Origin: Leucobacter sp.
Lineage (GTDB): Bacteria; Actinomycetota; Actinomycetes; Actinomycetales; Microbacteriaceae
NCBI GenBank assembly: GCA_031178565.1
Contig: JAPSIU010000124.1
Span: 1-7,662, forward strand
Reading direction: 5' to 3'
DNA: 7,662 nt
Positions 1 through 5,503 of this stretch are shown one piece after another. Position 1 is the first letter of the stretch. The number at the start of each line of letters is the position of its first letter. Below the pieces are notes generated by a model. The model saw nothing but the letters and a program-made list of their open reading frames with translations, ran no database searches and was not told where the DNA came from. A program made the translations under genes and the position numbers.

Positions 1-341
1 TGATGTCGCGGGCGGACCTCGTCATCACGGCCGAGGGAGCGATCGACTTCCAGACCCCGCGCGGCAAGGTTCCCGCCGAGGTCGCCATGCGGGCGCAGAT
101 CGCGGGAGTTCCGGTGCTCGGGATCGCCGGCTCGCTCGGCCAGGGCGCCCCAGCGGTGCACGACATCGGCATCGGCGCGATCGCCTCGATCCTGACGGTG
201 CCCATGCCGCTCGAACGCGCCGTGGAGCAGGGTGAGGAGCTGCTGCGCGACGCCGCGGAGCGGAGCATGCGGATCATGCTGCTGGGATCCGCGCTCTCGG
301 CGAGGGCCGTTGCGAACGAGGGGGCCTACGCGCGGAGCTGA
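1..341 (+). CDS. Glycerate kinase, C-terminal part (5' end outside window)
   Basis: The C-terminal ~112 residues of a type I glycerate kinase (GarK/GlxK family), which phosphorylates D-glycerate with ATP and feeds it to lower glycolysis. Seen: the segment DLVITAEGAIDFQTPRGKVP aligns with the family's conserved DLVITGEGRID..GKVP block, followed by the GIAGSL motif and the VHDIGIGAIASILT segment, all in the order found in E. coli GlxK/GarK. The usual GEGRID is AEGAID here, which I believe occurs in a subgroup of the family. The frame is open to the left edge, so the start lies outside. The stop is TGA at 339-341. A separate promoter follows, so it is probably not co-transcribed with the downstream operon. 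Family identity is secure; which hydroxyl is phosphorylated is not visible. Confidence 0.9.
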   Translation, partial: MSRADLVITAEGAIDFQTPRGKVPAEVAMRAQIAGVPVLGIAGSLGQGAPAVHDIGIGAIASILTVPMPLERAVEQGEELLRDAAERSMRIMLLGSALSARAVANEGAYARS

Positions 342-360
342 CGCCGTGCCGAGCCCGGCG
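342..360 (+). terminator. Weak hairpin after the glycerate kinase gene
   Basis: Directly after the stop, CGCCG (342-346) can pair with CGGCG (356-360) around a 9-nt loop, or GCCG (348-351) with CGGC (356-359) around 4 nt. There is no T-run behind it. It could be a weak terminator separating the kinase from the next transcription unit, but short GC palindromes are common at this base composition. Confidence 0.22.
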
Positions 361-363
361 GCC

Positions 364-393
364 TTGATCCTGCACCTGATAGTGCAGTATCAT
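364..393 (+). promoter_or_regulatory. Promoter of the six-gene operon, probably leaderless
   Basis: A -35 element TTGATC (364-369, four of six consensus bases) lies 18 bp before a -10 element TATCAT (388-393, five of six). Six bases separate the -10 from the ATG at 400, so the expected transcription start is the A of the start codon. No Shine-Dalgarno sequence precedes the ATG. This predicts a leaderless mRNA, a common arrangement in actinobacteria. The -10 lies inside the inverted repeats annotated as the operator, so a bound repressor would block RNA polymerase. Confidence 0.7.
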
Positions 394-398
394 GCACT
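371..398. promoter_or_regulatory. Nested inverted repeats: likely operator for the XRE-cupin regulator
   Basis: Three half-sites alternate in orientation with 6-bp spacers: TGCAC (371-375), GTGCA (382-386), TGCAC (393-397). The right-hand pair extends to a perfect AGTGCA-N6-TGCACT (381-386 and 393-398). A further near-perfect palindrome, TGATA...TATCA (377-381 and 388-392), is centred on the middle half-site. The array covers the spacer and -10 of the promoter and stops just before the ATG of the XRE-cupin gene. This is the expected position for an autoregulatory operator. Binding by that protein is inferred from position and symmetry only. Confidence 0.62.
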
Positions 399-399
399 C

Positions 400-1005
400 A
401 TGGGAATGGATGCCGAAACGCTGGCCGCGGCGATCGGATCGCGGGTGCGGCATGAGCGGACCGAGCGCGGTTGGACGCTGGATCGGCTCGCCGAGTCCGC
501 CGGTGTGAGCCGCCGAATGGTCGTCAACGTCGAGCAGGGAGCGGTGAATCCGAGTATCGGCACCCTCTTGCGCCTCAGCGACGCGCTGGGCGTGGGGCTC
601 CCCGCGCTGGTCGAGCCTCCCCGGCCCGAACGAGCGAGGCTCACGCGTTCGGGCCAGGGAGTGGCGCTGTGGAACGGCCCGGCCGGCGGGCGAGGTCTGC
701 TGGTCGCGAGCACGGAGCCGCCCGACGTGATCGAACTGTGGGACTGGACCCTCGCTCCTGGCGAGGATCACTCGAGCGAGGCGCACGCTCCGGGCACGCG
801 CGAACTGCTCCAGGTGCACGAGGGCGCACTCGTCATCACGGTCGCCGATGAGTCGTTCACCCTCGCCCCCGGAGACGCGCTGGCCTTCGCCGGGGACGAG
901 ATCCACGCCTACGCCAACCCCGGTGAGGCCCTCACCCGATTCTCGCTCACCGTCTACGAGCCCGGAGTCGGCGTCGGACACCGAATGGAGACCTCGCATG
1001 CCTGA
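400..1005 (+). CDS. XRE-family transcriptional regulator with C-terminal cupin domain
   Basis: A 201-residue cytoplasmic DNA-binding regulator. Residues ~14-68 form an XRE helix-turn-helix (WTLDRLAESAGVSRRMVVNVEQGAVNPSIGTLLRLSDALGV). Residues ~110-187 form a cupin beta-barrel (LAPGEDHSSEAHAPGTRELLQVHEGAL...GDALAFAGDEIHAYAN). H169 and N173 of the second cupin motif are recognisable, but the first motif departs from the classical HXH...E metal site, so ligand binding may not need a metal. Regulators of this architecture (SutR- and PuuR-like) commonly sense amino acids, polyamines or sulfur compounds and control adjacent transport or catabolic genes; the ligand here is unknown. ATG 400 was chosen because it sits at the predicted leaderless transcription start; ATG 406 is the alternative. 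In-frame extension further upstream would run through the promoter and into the kinase gene. The end overlaps the next gene by 8 bp. Confidence 0.92.
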   Translation: MGMDAETLAAAIGSRVRHERTERGWTLDRLAESAGVSRRMVVNVEQGAVNPSIGTLLRLSDALGVGLPALVEPPRPERARLTRSGQGVALWNGPAGGRGLLVASTEPPDVIELWDWTLAPGEDHSSEAHAPGTRELLQVHEGALVITVADESFTLAPGDALAFAGDEIHAYANPGEALTRFSLTVYEPGVGVGHRMETSHA

Positions 1006-1729
1006 TCAGTCGTCCGCCGCGGGTGCCCTCGACGCCGTGCTCCGCGTGGCCCGCGTGGCCCCCGAGGTCTTCGAACTGCGCCCCGACTACCGCGTGATGC
1101 TGGTCGCCGTCGAGGGGATCGAGCCGGGCCCGAGCGACCGGGCGAGCGAGGAGCTGCTCGTCGCCGCGGAGGCCTCGGCGGTGCGGGCGCTCGCGGAGCG
1201 GCCCGTCACCGAGCTGCCGCACGTCGCAGCCTGGAGGGAGGCGTATCGCTCGTTCGGCGCGAAGCCGCAGCGGACGCGGAACAGCATCGAGGCGCTCATG
1301 CGCCGCGCGGCTTCGGGCCTGCCGCGGGTCAATCGGCTCACCGACGTCTACAACGCGATCTCCGTGCTGCACCGAGTGCCGCTCGGCGGCGAGGATCTTG
1401 CCCGGTACCGGGGCGCTCCGCGCCTGATGCGGGCCACGGGGGAGGAGCCGTTCGACACGATCGACGACGGGAGCCCCGTGATCGAGCATCCCGAACCCGG
1501 CGAGGTAGTGTGGTGCGACGACGCGGGGGTGACCTGCCGGCGCTGGAACTGGCGCCAGGGGCGTCGTACCGCGCTCACGGAGGATACGACGACCGCGGTG
1601 TTCATCCTCGACGCACTCGAGCCGATGGGCGACGACGCCCTGCGCGCGGCCTCCGACGAACTCGCCGCAGCACTTCGGCGGCTCGGATCCGACGTCGCAC
1701 TCGCCGCACGACTGATCGGCGCACCGTGA
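998..1729 (+). CDS. Free-standing B3/B4 domain protein (PheRS editing-domain homologue)
   Basis: A 243-residue protein of the B3/B4 family (COG3382-type), related to the tRNA-editing module of the phenylalanyl-tRNA synthetase beta chain but lacking the rest of the synthetase. Seen: AWREAYRSFGAKPQRTRNSIEALMRR (78-103), LPRVNRLTDVYNAISVLHRVPLGGEDL (108-134), RATGEEPFDTIDDG (145-158) and the C-terminal VVWCDDAGVTCRRWNWRQGRRT (170-191), the conserved blocks of this family in order. In PheRS the domain hydrolyses Tyr-tRNA(Phe); a free-standing copy could act in trans on misacylated tRNA or bind an amino-acid-like ligand. Neither is proven here. The start at ATG 998 has a Shine-Dalgarno GGAG at 987-990, 7 nt upstream, and overlaps the regulator's stop. 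The in-frame extension upstream overlaps the cupin gene and has unnatural composition, so it was dropped. Confidence 0.88.
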   Translation: MPDQSSAAGALDAVLRVARVAPEVFELRPDYRVMLVAVEGIEPGPSDRASEELLVAAEASAVRALAERPVTELPHVAAWREAYRSFGAKPQRTRNSIEALMRRAASGLPRVNRLTDVYNAISVLHRVPLGGEDLARYRGAPRLMRATGEEPFDTIDDGSPVIEHPEPGEVVWCDDAGVTCRRWNWRQGRRTALTEDTTTAVFILDALEPMGDDALRAASDELAAALRRLGSDVALAARLIGAP

Positions 1730-2631
1730 ACGGGCGGCGCACGAGCACGGGCATCCCGCCCTGGTCGATGGCGGTCGCGGCGATGCTCGCCATACAGCTC
1801 TCCAATGCCCTGTCGGTGAGCGTCATCGAGCAGGTCGGCGCGGCCGGGACGGCGTGGCTGCGCATGTGCTTCGGAGTGATCTTCCTGTGGGTGATCGCCC
1901 GGCCGGCGATCCGCTCCCTCCGCCGCAAGGATCTCCCGGCGCTGCTCGCGCTCGGCGTGGTGACCGGGTTCATGACGACGTTCTTCCTCGCCGCCGTCGA
2001 ACGGATCCCGCTCGGTACCGCGGTCGCGATCGAGTTCCTCGGCCCGCTGACCGTGGCGGGCCTGATGAGCAAGCACCGGAGGGCGCTCGTGTGGCCGCTG
2101 CTCGCCCTGGTCGGCGTCGTACTGCTCACCGAGCCCTGGCACGGGGACATCGACCTCGCGGGCGTCGGATTCGCTCTGGCCGCGGGTGCGTGCTGGGGGC
2201 TGTACAACCTGCTCACCCAGCACGTCGGCGACCGCTTTTCCGGCATCAGCGGACTCTCGCTCACGATCCCGATCTCCGCGGTCGCCATCCTGCCGATCGG
2301 GCTGCCGCAGGTCATCGGCGGCGACGTCGCCTGGTGGGTGCTGCCCGCGGCCGCGGGCATCGCGTTGATCACACCCGTGATCGCGTTCGGGCTGGAGATG
2401 CTCGCCCTGCGCCGGATGACGCACACGGCGTTCGGCACGCTGCTCTCCATCGAGCCCGCCTTCGGCATCCTCATCGGCCTGCTCGTACTCGCCCAGACGC
2501 CGACGCCCGTGCAACTGCTCGGCATCGCCATCGTGATCGTCGCGGGTGCAGCGGCGCAGCGCGGAGGTTCCCGCGCCCTCGATCCCTCCCCGGATCCCGA
2601 GCCATCCCCACCACTGAAGGAGTCGGCGTGA
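1726..2631 (+). CDS. EamA-family exporter, RhtA-like (threonine/homoserine-type efflux)
   Basis: An inner-membrane drug/metabolite transporter of 301 residues with two EamA repeats and about ten membrane segments. Similarity to E. coli RhtA is clear in its hallmark segments: AVERIPLGTAVAIEFLGPL (~90-108), FALAAGACWGLYNLLTQ (~149-165) and LEMLALRRMTHTAFGTLLSIEPA (~223-245). RhtA exports threonine, homoserine and some amino-acid analogues, so an amino-acid-like substrate is likely, though the exact one is unknown. The GTG start at 1726 overlaps the preceding stop (GTGA), which suggests translational coupling; there is no good Shine-Dalgarno site. ATG 1768 (residue 15) is a later alternative. 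The C-terminal ~22 residues are a Pro/Ser/Asp/Glu-rich cytoplasmic tail absent from E. coli RhtA. Confidence 0.9.
   Translation: MNGRRTSTGIPPWSMAVAAMLAIQLSNALSVSVIEQVGAAGTAWLRMCFGVIFLWVIARPAIRSLRRKDLPALLALGVVTGFMTTFFLAAVERIPLGTAVAIEFLGPLTVAGLMSKHRRALVWPLLALVGVVLLTEPWHGDIDLAGVGFALAAGACWGLYNLLTQHVGDRFSGISGLSLTIPISAVAILPIGLPQVIGGDVAWWVLPAAAGIALITPVIAFGLEMLALRRMTHTAFGTLLSIEPAFGILIGLLVLAQTPTPVQLLGIAIVIVAGAAAQRGGSRALDPSPDPEPSPPLKESA
2617..2622 (+). promoter_or_regulatory. Shine-Dalgarno site fixing the GTG start of the ABM-like gene
   Basis: AAGGAG lies 5 nt before the GTG at 2628, inside the last codons of the exporter gene. The same hexamer appears at 2988-2993, 9 nt before the ATG at 3003. These two strong sites support the start choices and show that the internal genes of this operon are leadered, unlike its first gene. 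Confidence 0.75.
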
Positions 2632-2996
2632 CCGAGAAACCCAGGTACAGTTCGACGTTCATCTTCGAGACGAAGCAACTCGACGACGAGTTCCACCGGA
2701 TCGACGGCGAGATCGCGGAGCGCGCTCGGAGGATCCCCGGTTTCCTCAGGGAGGAGGCGTGGCACAACGAGGAGACGGGTCTGCACGCGGAGGTGTACTA
2801 CTGGTCGAACCTGGAGGCCCTGCGCGAACTGGTCGGCATGGACACGCACGGGCTTGCGAAGCGCCGCCACGGGGAGTGGCTCGGAGAGTACCGAGTCGTC
2901 ATCTCGGAGGTGCAGTCGGTGTACGGCAATCCGACGCTCGGCCTCGATCACGTCCCGACCGACGAGGCGAACCCGACCGGCAAGACGAAGGAGTAG
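2628..2996 (+). CDS. Small ABM-superfamily (antibiotic biosynthesis monooxygenase-like) protein
   Basis: A 122-residue soluble protein of the ABM/HmoA-like ferredoxin-fold family. Seen: RIPGFLREEAWHNEETGLHAEVYYWSNLEALREL (35-68), the usual 'P-G-F...S/W...YW-S-EAL' pattern, then HGLAKRRHGEWLGEYRVVISEV (74-95) with conserved H81 and W84. Family members act as dimers, either as cofactor-free oxygenases or as heme-binding proteins, and many have no known substrate. Residues 100-122 form a polar tail that looks disordered. GTG 2628 is chosen because it overlaps the exporter's stop (GTGA) and has an ideal AAGGAG. Its place between an exporter and a lyase suggests it oxidises or isomerises the operon's small-molecule substrate, which is inference. 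Confidence 0.78.
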   Translation: MTEKPRYSSTFIFETKQLDDEFHRIDGEIAERARRIPGFLREEAWHNEETGLHAEVYYWSNLEALRELVGMDTHGLAKRRHGEWLGEYRVVISEVQSVYGNPTLGLDHVPTDEANPTGKTKE

Positions 2997-3002
2997 AGCA
3001 TC

Positions 3003-3899
3003 ATGTTCACCGGACTCAGCGCATTCCCCCTCACGCCGCTCGCTGACGACGCACTCGACGAGCGGGCCTTCATCGGCCTGATCGAGAGGCTCGCGGGATC
3101 CGGCGTCGACTCGATCACCGCGCTCGGCTCGACCGGCTCATACGCCTACCTCACCGCCGAGGAGCGCGCCCACGTGGCCCGCCTCGCCGTGGCCTCCGCC
3201 GGCACGACGCCGGTCTTCGTCGGGGTCGGGGCACTGCGCACTTCGCAGGTGCTGACGAACGTCCGCAACGCCGAGGACGCCGGCGCCCGGGGCGTACTGC
3301 TCGCGCCGATGACGTATCAGCCCCTGACCGAGGACGACGTGTTCGAGCTGTTCCGCGCGGTGTGCGACCGCACGGACCTGCCGGTGATCGTCTACGACAA
3401 CCCCGGGACGACGCACTTCACCTTCACGACGGAGCTGTACGGACGGATCGCCGAGCTGCCGGGAATCGCATCGATCAAGATTCCGGGCGTCCCCTCGGAT
3501 CCTCCGGCCGCGCGAGCGCGGATCGACGAGATCCGCGCGGCGATCCCGGAGCGCGTCACGGTCGGCGTCTCCGGTGACGCGTTCGCGGCGGCGGGATTGA
3601 ACGCGGGCTGCGACGCCTGGTACTCGGTGATCGGAGGCACGCTTCCGGAGCCCGCCCTGCGGATCACGCGCGCCGTCGCGGCGGGTCGGGGAGCGGAGGC
3701 GACCGCGGAGTCCGAGCGGCTCGCACTGCTGTGGGGGTTGTTCGCGGAGTTCGGCGGCAGCCTCCGCGTGGTCGCGGCGATCGCGGAGCACCTCGGTCTG
3801 GCGCCGGAGCGCTGTCTGCCGCTCCCGATCCGGGGCCTGAACGGAGAGCAGCGATCCCGCGTCGCCGAGGTGGTCCGTGAGCTCGGCCTCGACGAGTAG
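3003..3899 (+). CDS. DapA-superfamily (DHDPS/NAL-like) aldolase or lyase, substrate unknown
   Basis: A 298-residue class I aldolase of the dihydrodipicolinate synthase/N-acetylneuraminate lyase superfamily, a TIM barrel of typical family length. The Schiff-base lysine is K159 (GIASIKIPG) and the catalytic tyrosine Y131 (VIVYDNPG). The pyruvate-carboxylate loop is GSTGS (42-46), and Y105 lies near the position of the triad tyrosine from the partner subunit. True DHDPS carries GTTGE here and an arginine in the YN.PSRT loop that holds aspartate semialdehyde. This protein has Ser in place of Glu and YDNPGTT with no arginine. It should therefore form an imine with pyruvate or another 2-oxo acid, but is unlikely to make dihydrodipicolinate. 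ATG 3003 follows AAGGAG (2988-2993). The gene starts 6 bp after the ABM-like gene and its end overlaps the MFS gene by 23 bp. Confidence 0.88.
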   Translation: MFTGLSAFPLTPLADDALDERAFIGLIERLAGSGVDSITALGSTGSYAYLTAEERAHVARLAVASAGTTPVFVGVGALRTSQVLTNVRNAEDAGARGVLLAPMTYQPLTEDDVFELFRAVCDRTDLPVIVYDNPGTTHFTFTTELYGRIAELPGIASIKIPGVPSDPPAARARIDEIRAAIPERVTVGVSGDAFAAAGLNAGCDAWYSVIGGTLPEPALRITRAVAAGRGAEATAESERLALLWGLFAEFGGSLRVVAAIAEHLGLAPERCLPLPIRGLNGEQRSRVAEVVRELGLDE

Positions 3900-5094
3900 C
3901 GAGGAGCACGCCCCGGCCTCGAACGGCGGATCGGTGTGGGCGCTGGCCCGGTACGTGTTCGCGGCGACCCTGGTGCGCAGCGCCGACGGGGGCGCGGTCG
4001 TCGCGATCGTGCTCCTCGCGCACGCCTCGGGGCTCCCGCCGTGGCTGTCCGGTCTGCTCGGGGCGTCGATCACCGCACCCCACCTGCTCGGGCCGTTCAT
4101 CGCCAGGCGACTCGATACCGCGAGGGACGGGCGGATCGTGATCGCGTGCTCCGCGGTGGCGCACGGAGTGCTCCTCGGGGTCGCGGCCCTGATGCTCCCG
4201 GTCGCGTGGCCGGTGTGGCCCGCGCTGCTGCTGTGCGCGTCAGGGCTGTTCGGGCCGATGCTCACCGGCGGGATCAGCAGCCGTCTCCCGTCCATCGCGG
4301 GCCCGTCGCAGCGGAGCCAGCGCCGCGCCCAGAGCTGGGACGTCGCCAGCTACGGCATCAGCGGCACACTCGGTCCCGCCGCAGTCGCCTGGATCGCCGC
4401 GGCCACCGGCCCCCTCGCGGCCGCGCTCGTGCTCGCCGCCGCGGCAATGGTCGGCGCGGGCGCGGTGCTCGCGCTCCCCGCACAGGCGCCGGTGGCCGAT
4501 GCCTCGGCCGTGCCCTCGCCGATCAGGACGCTGCGGCAGATCTGGCGCTCCGGACCGCTGCGCCGCACGCTCGCACTCACCGTCACGGTCGCCTTCTCCG
4601 TCGCGGCCCTCCCCATCTACGCCGTCGCGATCGCTCCTCAGCTGGGGGATCCGGCGCTCGCGGGCACCCTCGTCGCGGGGTACGGCGTGGGGAGTCTCGT
4701 CGGCTCGGCGCTCCTGATGGTGTGGCCGCTGCGAGGGGACGCCGACCGCGCGACGCTCCTGCTCGCGGCCGTCGTCGCGCTGGCTCTCGCGCTCGTGATC
4801 CCGATGCCCTCCCTCGCGACTGCGCTCGCGGCGTTCGCCATCGCCGGGATCGCGAACTCCCTGTTCTTCGCCGCCACACTCGCCTCGCGCAGCGAGTACG
4901 CCCCGCCCGAGTCGCGCGGGCAGGTCTTCATCTGGGTCGGCGCGCTCAAGATCGCGGCGGGATCCGCCGGCACGGCGACCGCCGGGGCCCTCATCGCGGG
5001 TACGACTTGGGTGCCGGTAGCCGCCGTCGCGGGAGCGTGCGCGGGGGCGGCGCTCCTCGGCGTGCTCGACCGGGCGCGCGCCTCGCGGGCATGA
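3877..5094 (+). CDS. Major facilitator superfamily (MFS) transporter
   Basis: A 405-residue inner-membrane protein with about 12 predicted membrane segments (roughly 22-48, 56-76, 88-106, 112-132, 158-178, 180-200, 231-252, 262-284, 291-309, 313-335, 352-374, 377-397) and a central cytoplasmic loop near 203-230. The 'SEYAPPESRGQVFIW' segment (339-353) is typical of the MFS loop before the eleventh helix. The substrate is not readable; as the last gene of the operon it probably moves the same compound or a product, most likely outward. The GTG start at 3877 lies within the lyase gene and is preceded by GAGG (3867-3870). GTG 3934 (residue 20) is an alternative that would leave a 34-bp gap. The stop (5092-5094) lies inside the first copy of a short tandem repeat. 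Confidence 0.85.
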   Translation: MSSASTSSEEHAPASNGGSVWALARYVFAATLVRSADGGAVVAIVLLAHASGLPPWLSGLLGASITAPHLLGPFIARRLDTARDGRIVIACSAVAHGVLLGVAALMLPVAWPVWPALLLCASGLFGPMLTGGISSRLPSIAGPSQRSQRRAQSWDVASYGISGTLGPAAVAWIAAATGPLAAALVLAAAAMVGAGAVLALPAQAPVADASAVPSPIRTLRQIWRSGPLRRTLALTVTVAFSVAALPIYAVAIAPQLGDPALAGTLVAGYGVGSLVGSALLMVWPLRGDADRATLLLAAVVALALALVIPMPSLATALAAFAIAGIANSLFFAATLASRSEYAPPESRGQVFIWVGALKIAAGSAGTATAGALIAGTTWVPVAAVAGACAGAALLGVLDRARASRA

Positions 5095-5140
5095 CGCGCG
5101 CGCCTCGCGGGCATGATCATCGCGCGCCTCGCGGACCTGA
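5074..5140 (+). repeat. Three short GC-rich direct repeats over and after the MFS stop codon
   Basis: Two identical 21-bp copies (5074-5094 and 5096-5116, period 22) are followed by a degraded third copy (5121-5140, 14 identical bases and then three differences in six). Each copy ends in TGA, and the MFS stop codon is the end of copy 1. The pattern suggests replication slippage. No hairpin with a T-run was found, so I do not call it a terminator. Confidence 0.75.
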
Positions 5141-5184
5141 CCGCCGAGGGCCTCGCCCCGCCCGCCGCCCAGGAGTACCGTTGA
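5113..5184 (+). CDS. Possible 23-codon small ORF before the DUF2277 gene
   Basis: ATG 5113 to TGA 5182-5184 encodes 23 residues (begins MIIARLADLTAEGL, ends AAQEYR). Nearly every third codon base is G or C, and the composition looks protein-like rather than the Arg/Pro-rich product of an off-frame. It shares the frame of both the MFS gene and DUF2277 and ends 3 nt before the DUF2277 start. No Shine-Dalgarno site precedes it. It could be a small upstream ORF, a decayed gene end or chance. Confidence 0.2.
   Translation: MIIARLADLTAEGLAPPAAQEYR
5176..5181 (+). promoter_or_regulatory. Candidate -10 (TACCGT) of a leaderless promoter for DUF2277
   Basis: TACCGT lies exactly 6 nt before ATG 5188, the same geometry as at 388-393 and 6728-6733. 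No convincing -35 is visible. An AGGAG at 5171-5175 is 12 nt from the ATG, too far to be an ideal Shine-Dalgarno site, although it could still work. Confidence 0.42.
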
Positions 5185-5187
5185 AGC

Positions 5188-5463
5188 ATGTGCCGCAGCA
5201 TTCACACCCTTCACAACTTCGAGCCCGAGGCGACTCCCGACGAGGTGCACGCCGCCGCCCTGCAGTACGTTCGCAAGATCGCGGGAACCACCAAGCCGTC
5301 GAAGGCGAACAGCGCCGCGTTCGATCGTGCGGTCGAGGAGGTCGCGCAGGCCACCCGCCGGCTGCTCGACGATCTCGTCGCCGCCACGCCGCCGAAGAAC
5401 CGAGAGGCCGAGGCCGCGAAGAAGCGGGAGCGCGCCATCGCGTCCGGTCGGTACGACCGGTGA
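5188..5463 (+). CDS. DUF2277 family protein
   Basis: A 91-residue protein of unknown function matching the DUF2277 family. The N-terminus MCRSIHTLHNFEPEAT is the family's highly conserved opening and fixes the start at ATG 5188. It is followed by the typical AAALQYVRKIAGTTKPSKAN block (28-47), a helical middle (RAVEEVAQATRRLLDDLV) and PPKNREAEAAKKRERA near the end. Family members are small, soluble, mostly helical proteins, widespread in actinobacteria. The invariant Met-Cys-Arg start could suggest N-terminal processing or metal/thiol chemistry, which is speculation. It seems to be monocistronic, separated from the MFS gene by 93 bp and facing a convergent gene. Confidence 0.9.
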   Translation: MCRSIHTLHNFEPEATPDEVHAAALQYVRKIAGTTKPSKANSAAFDRAVEEVAQATRRLLDDLVAATPPKNREAEAAKKRERAIASGRYDR

Positions 5464-5480
5464 GCGAGGCCGGGGTCTAG

Positions 5481-5501
5481 CCGAGCCGCCGCGCTCGGCG
5501 G
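5481..5501. terminator. Candidate bidirectional terminator hairpin
   Basis: Between the convergent DUF2277 gene (stop at 5463) and the minus-strand membrane protein gene (stop at 5504) the sequence folds as CCGCCG (5486-5491), CGCT loop, CGGCGG (5496-5501), or alternatively CCGAGC (5481-5486), 6-nt loop, GCTCGG (5493-5498). There is no T-run on either strand. The position between convergent stops supports a shared terminator; many actinobacterial terminators lack a T-run. Confidence 0.45.
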
Positions 5502-5503
5502 AT

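Noticed and set aside
232..399. In-frame upstream extension of the XRE-cupin gene
   Set aside because: It would overlap the glycerate kinase gene and run through the promoter and operator; the residues are Cys/Arg/Pro-rich and unlike the family N-terminus.
848..997. Upstream extension of the B3/B4 gene
   Set aside because: The translation is Ser/Pro/Arg-rich and lies over the conserved cupin domain of the preceding gene; the start at 998 has a good Shine-Dalgarno site.
1348..2951. Long minus-strand open frames opposite the B3/B4, exporter and ABM-like genes
   Set aside because: They read as low-complexity Arg/Ala/Asp/Glu/Gln-rich or Ser/Pro-rich products, the usual antisense shadows of high-GC genes, while the plus-strand genes match known families.
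3138..4295. Minus-strand 385-codon frame opposite the lyase and MFS genes
   Set aside because: Its translation has no family-like motif and is rich in Arg; the DapA-like gene on the other strand has catalytic residues in place.
5145..5155. Palindrome CGAGG-G-CCTCG before DUF2277
   Set aside because: No loop length suited to a hairpin and no T-run; it lies in coding-like sequence and is probably chance.
4240..5250. Minus-strand open frame opposite the MFS gene
   Set aside because: Extremely Arg/Glu/Gly-rich, with no hydrophobic core; a shadow of the MFS codons.
3936..5480. Plus-strand 514-codon frame over the MFS and DUF2277 genes
   Set aside because: Arg/Gly/Ala-rich off-frame product that crosses two recognisable genes in another frame.
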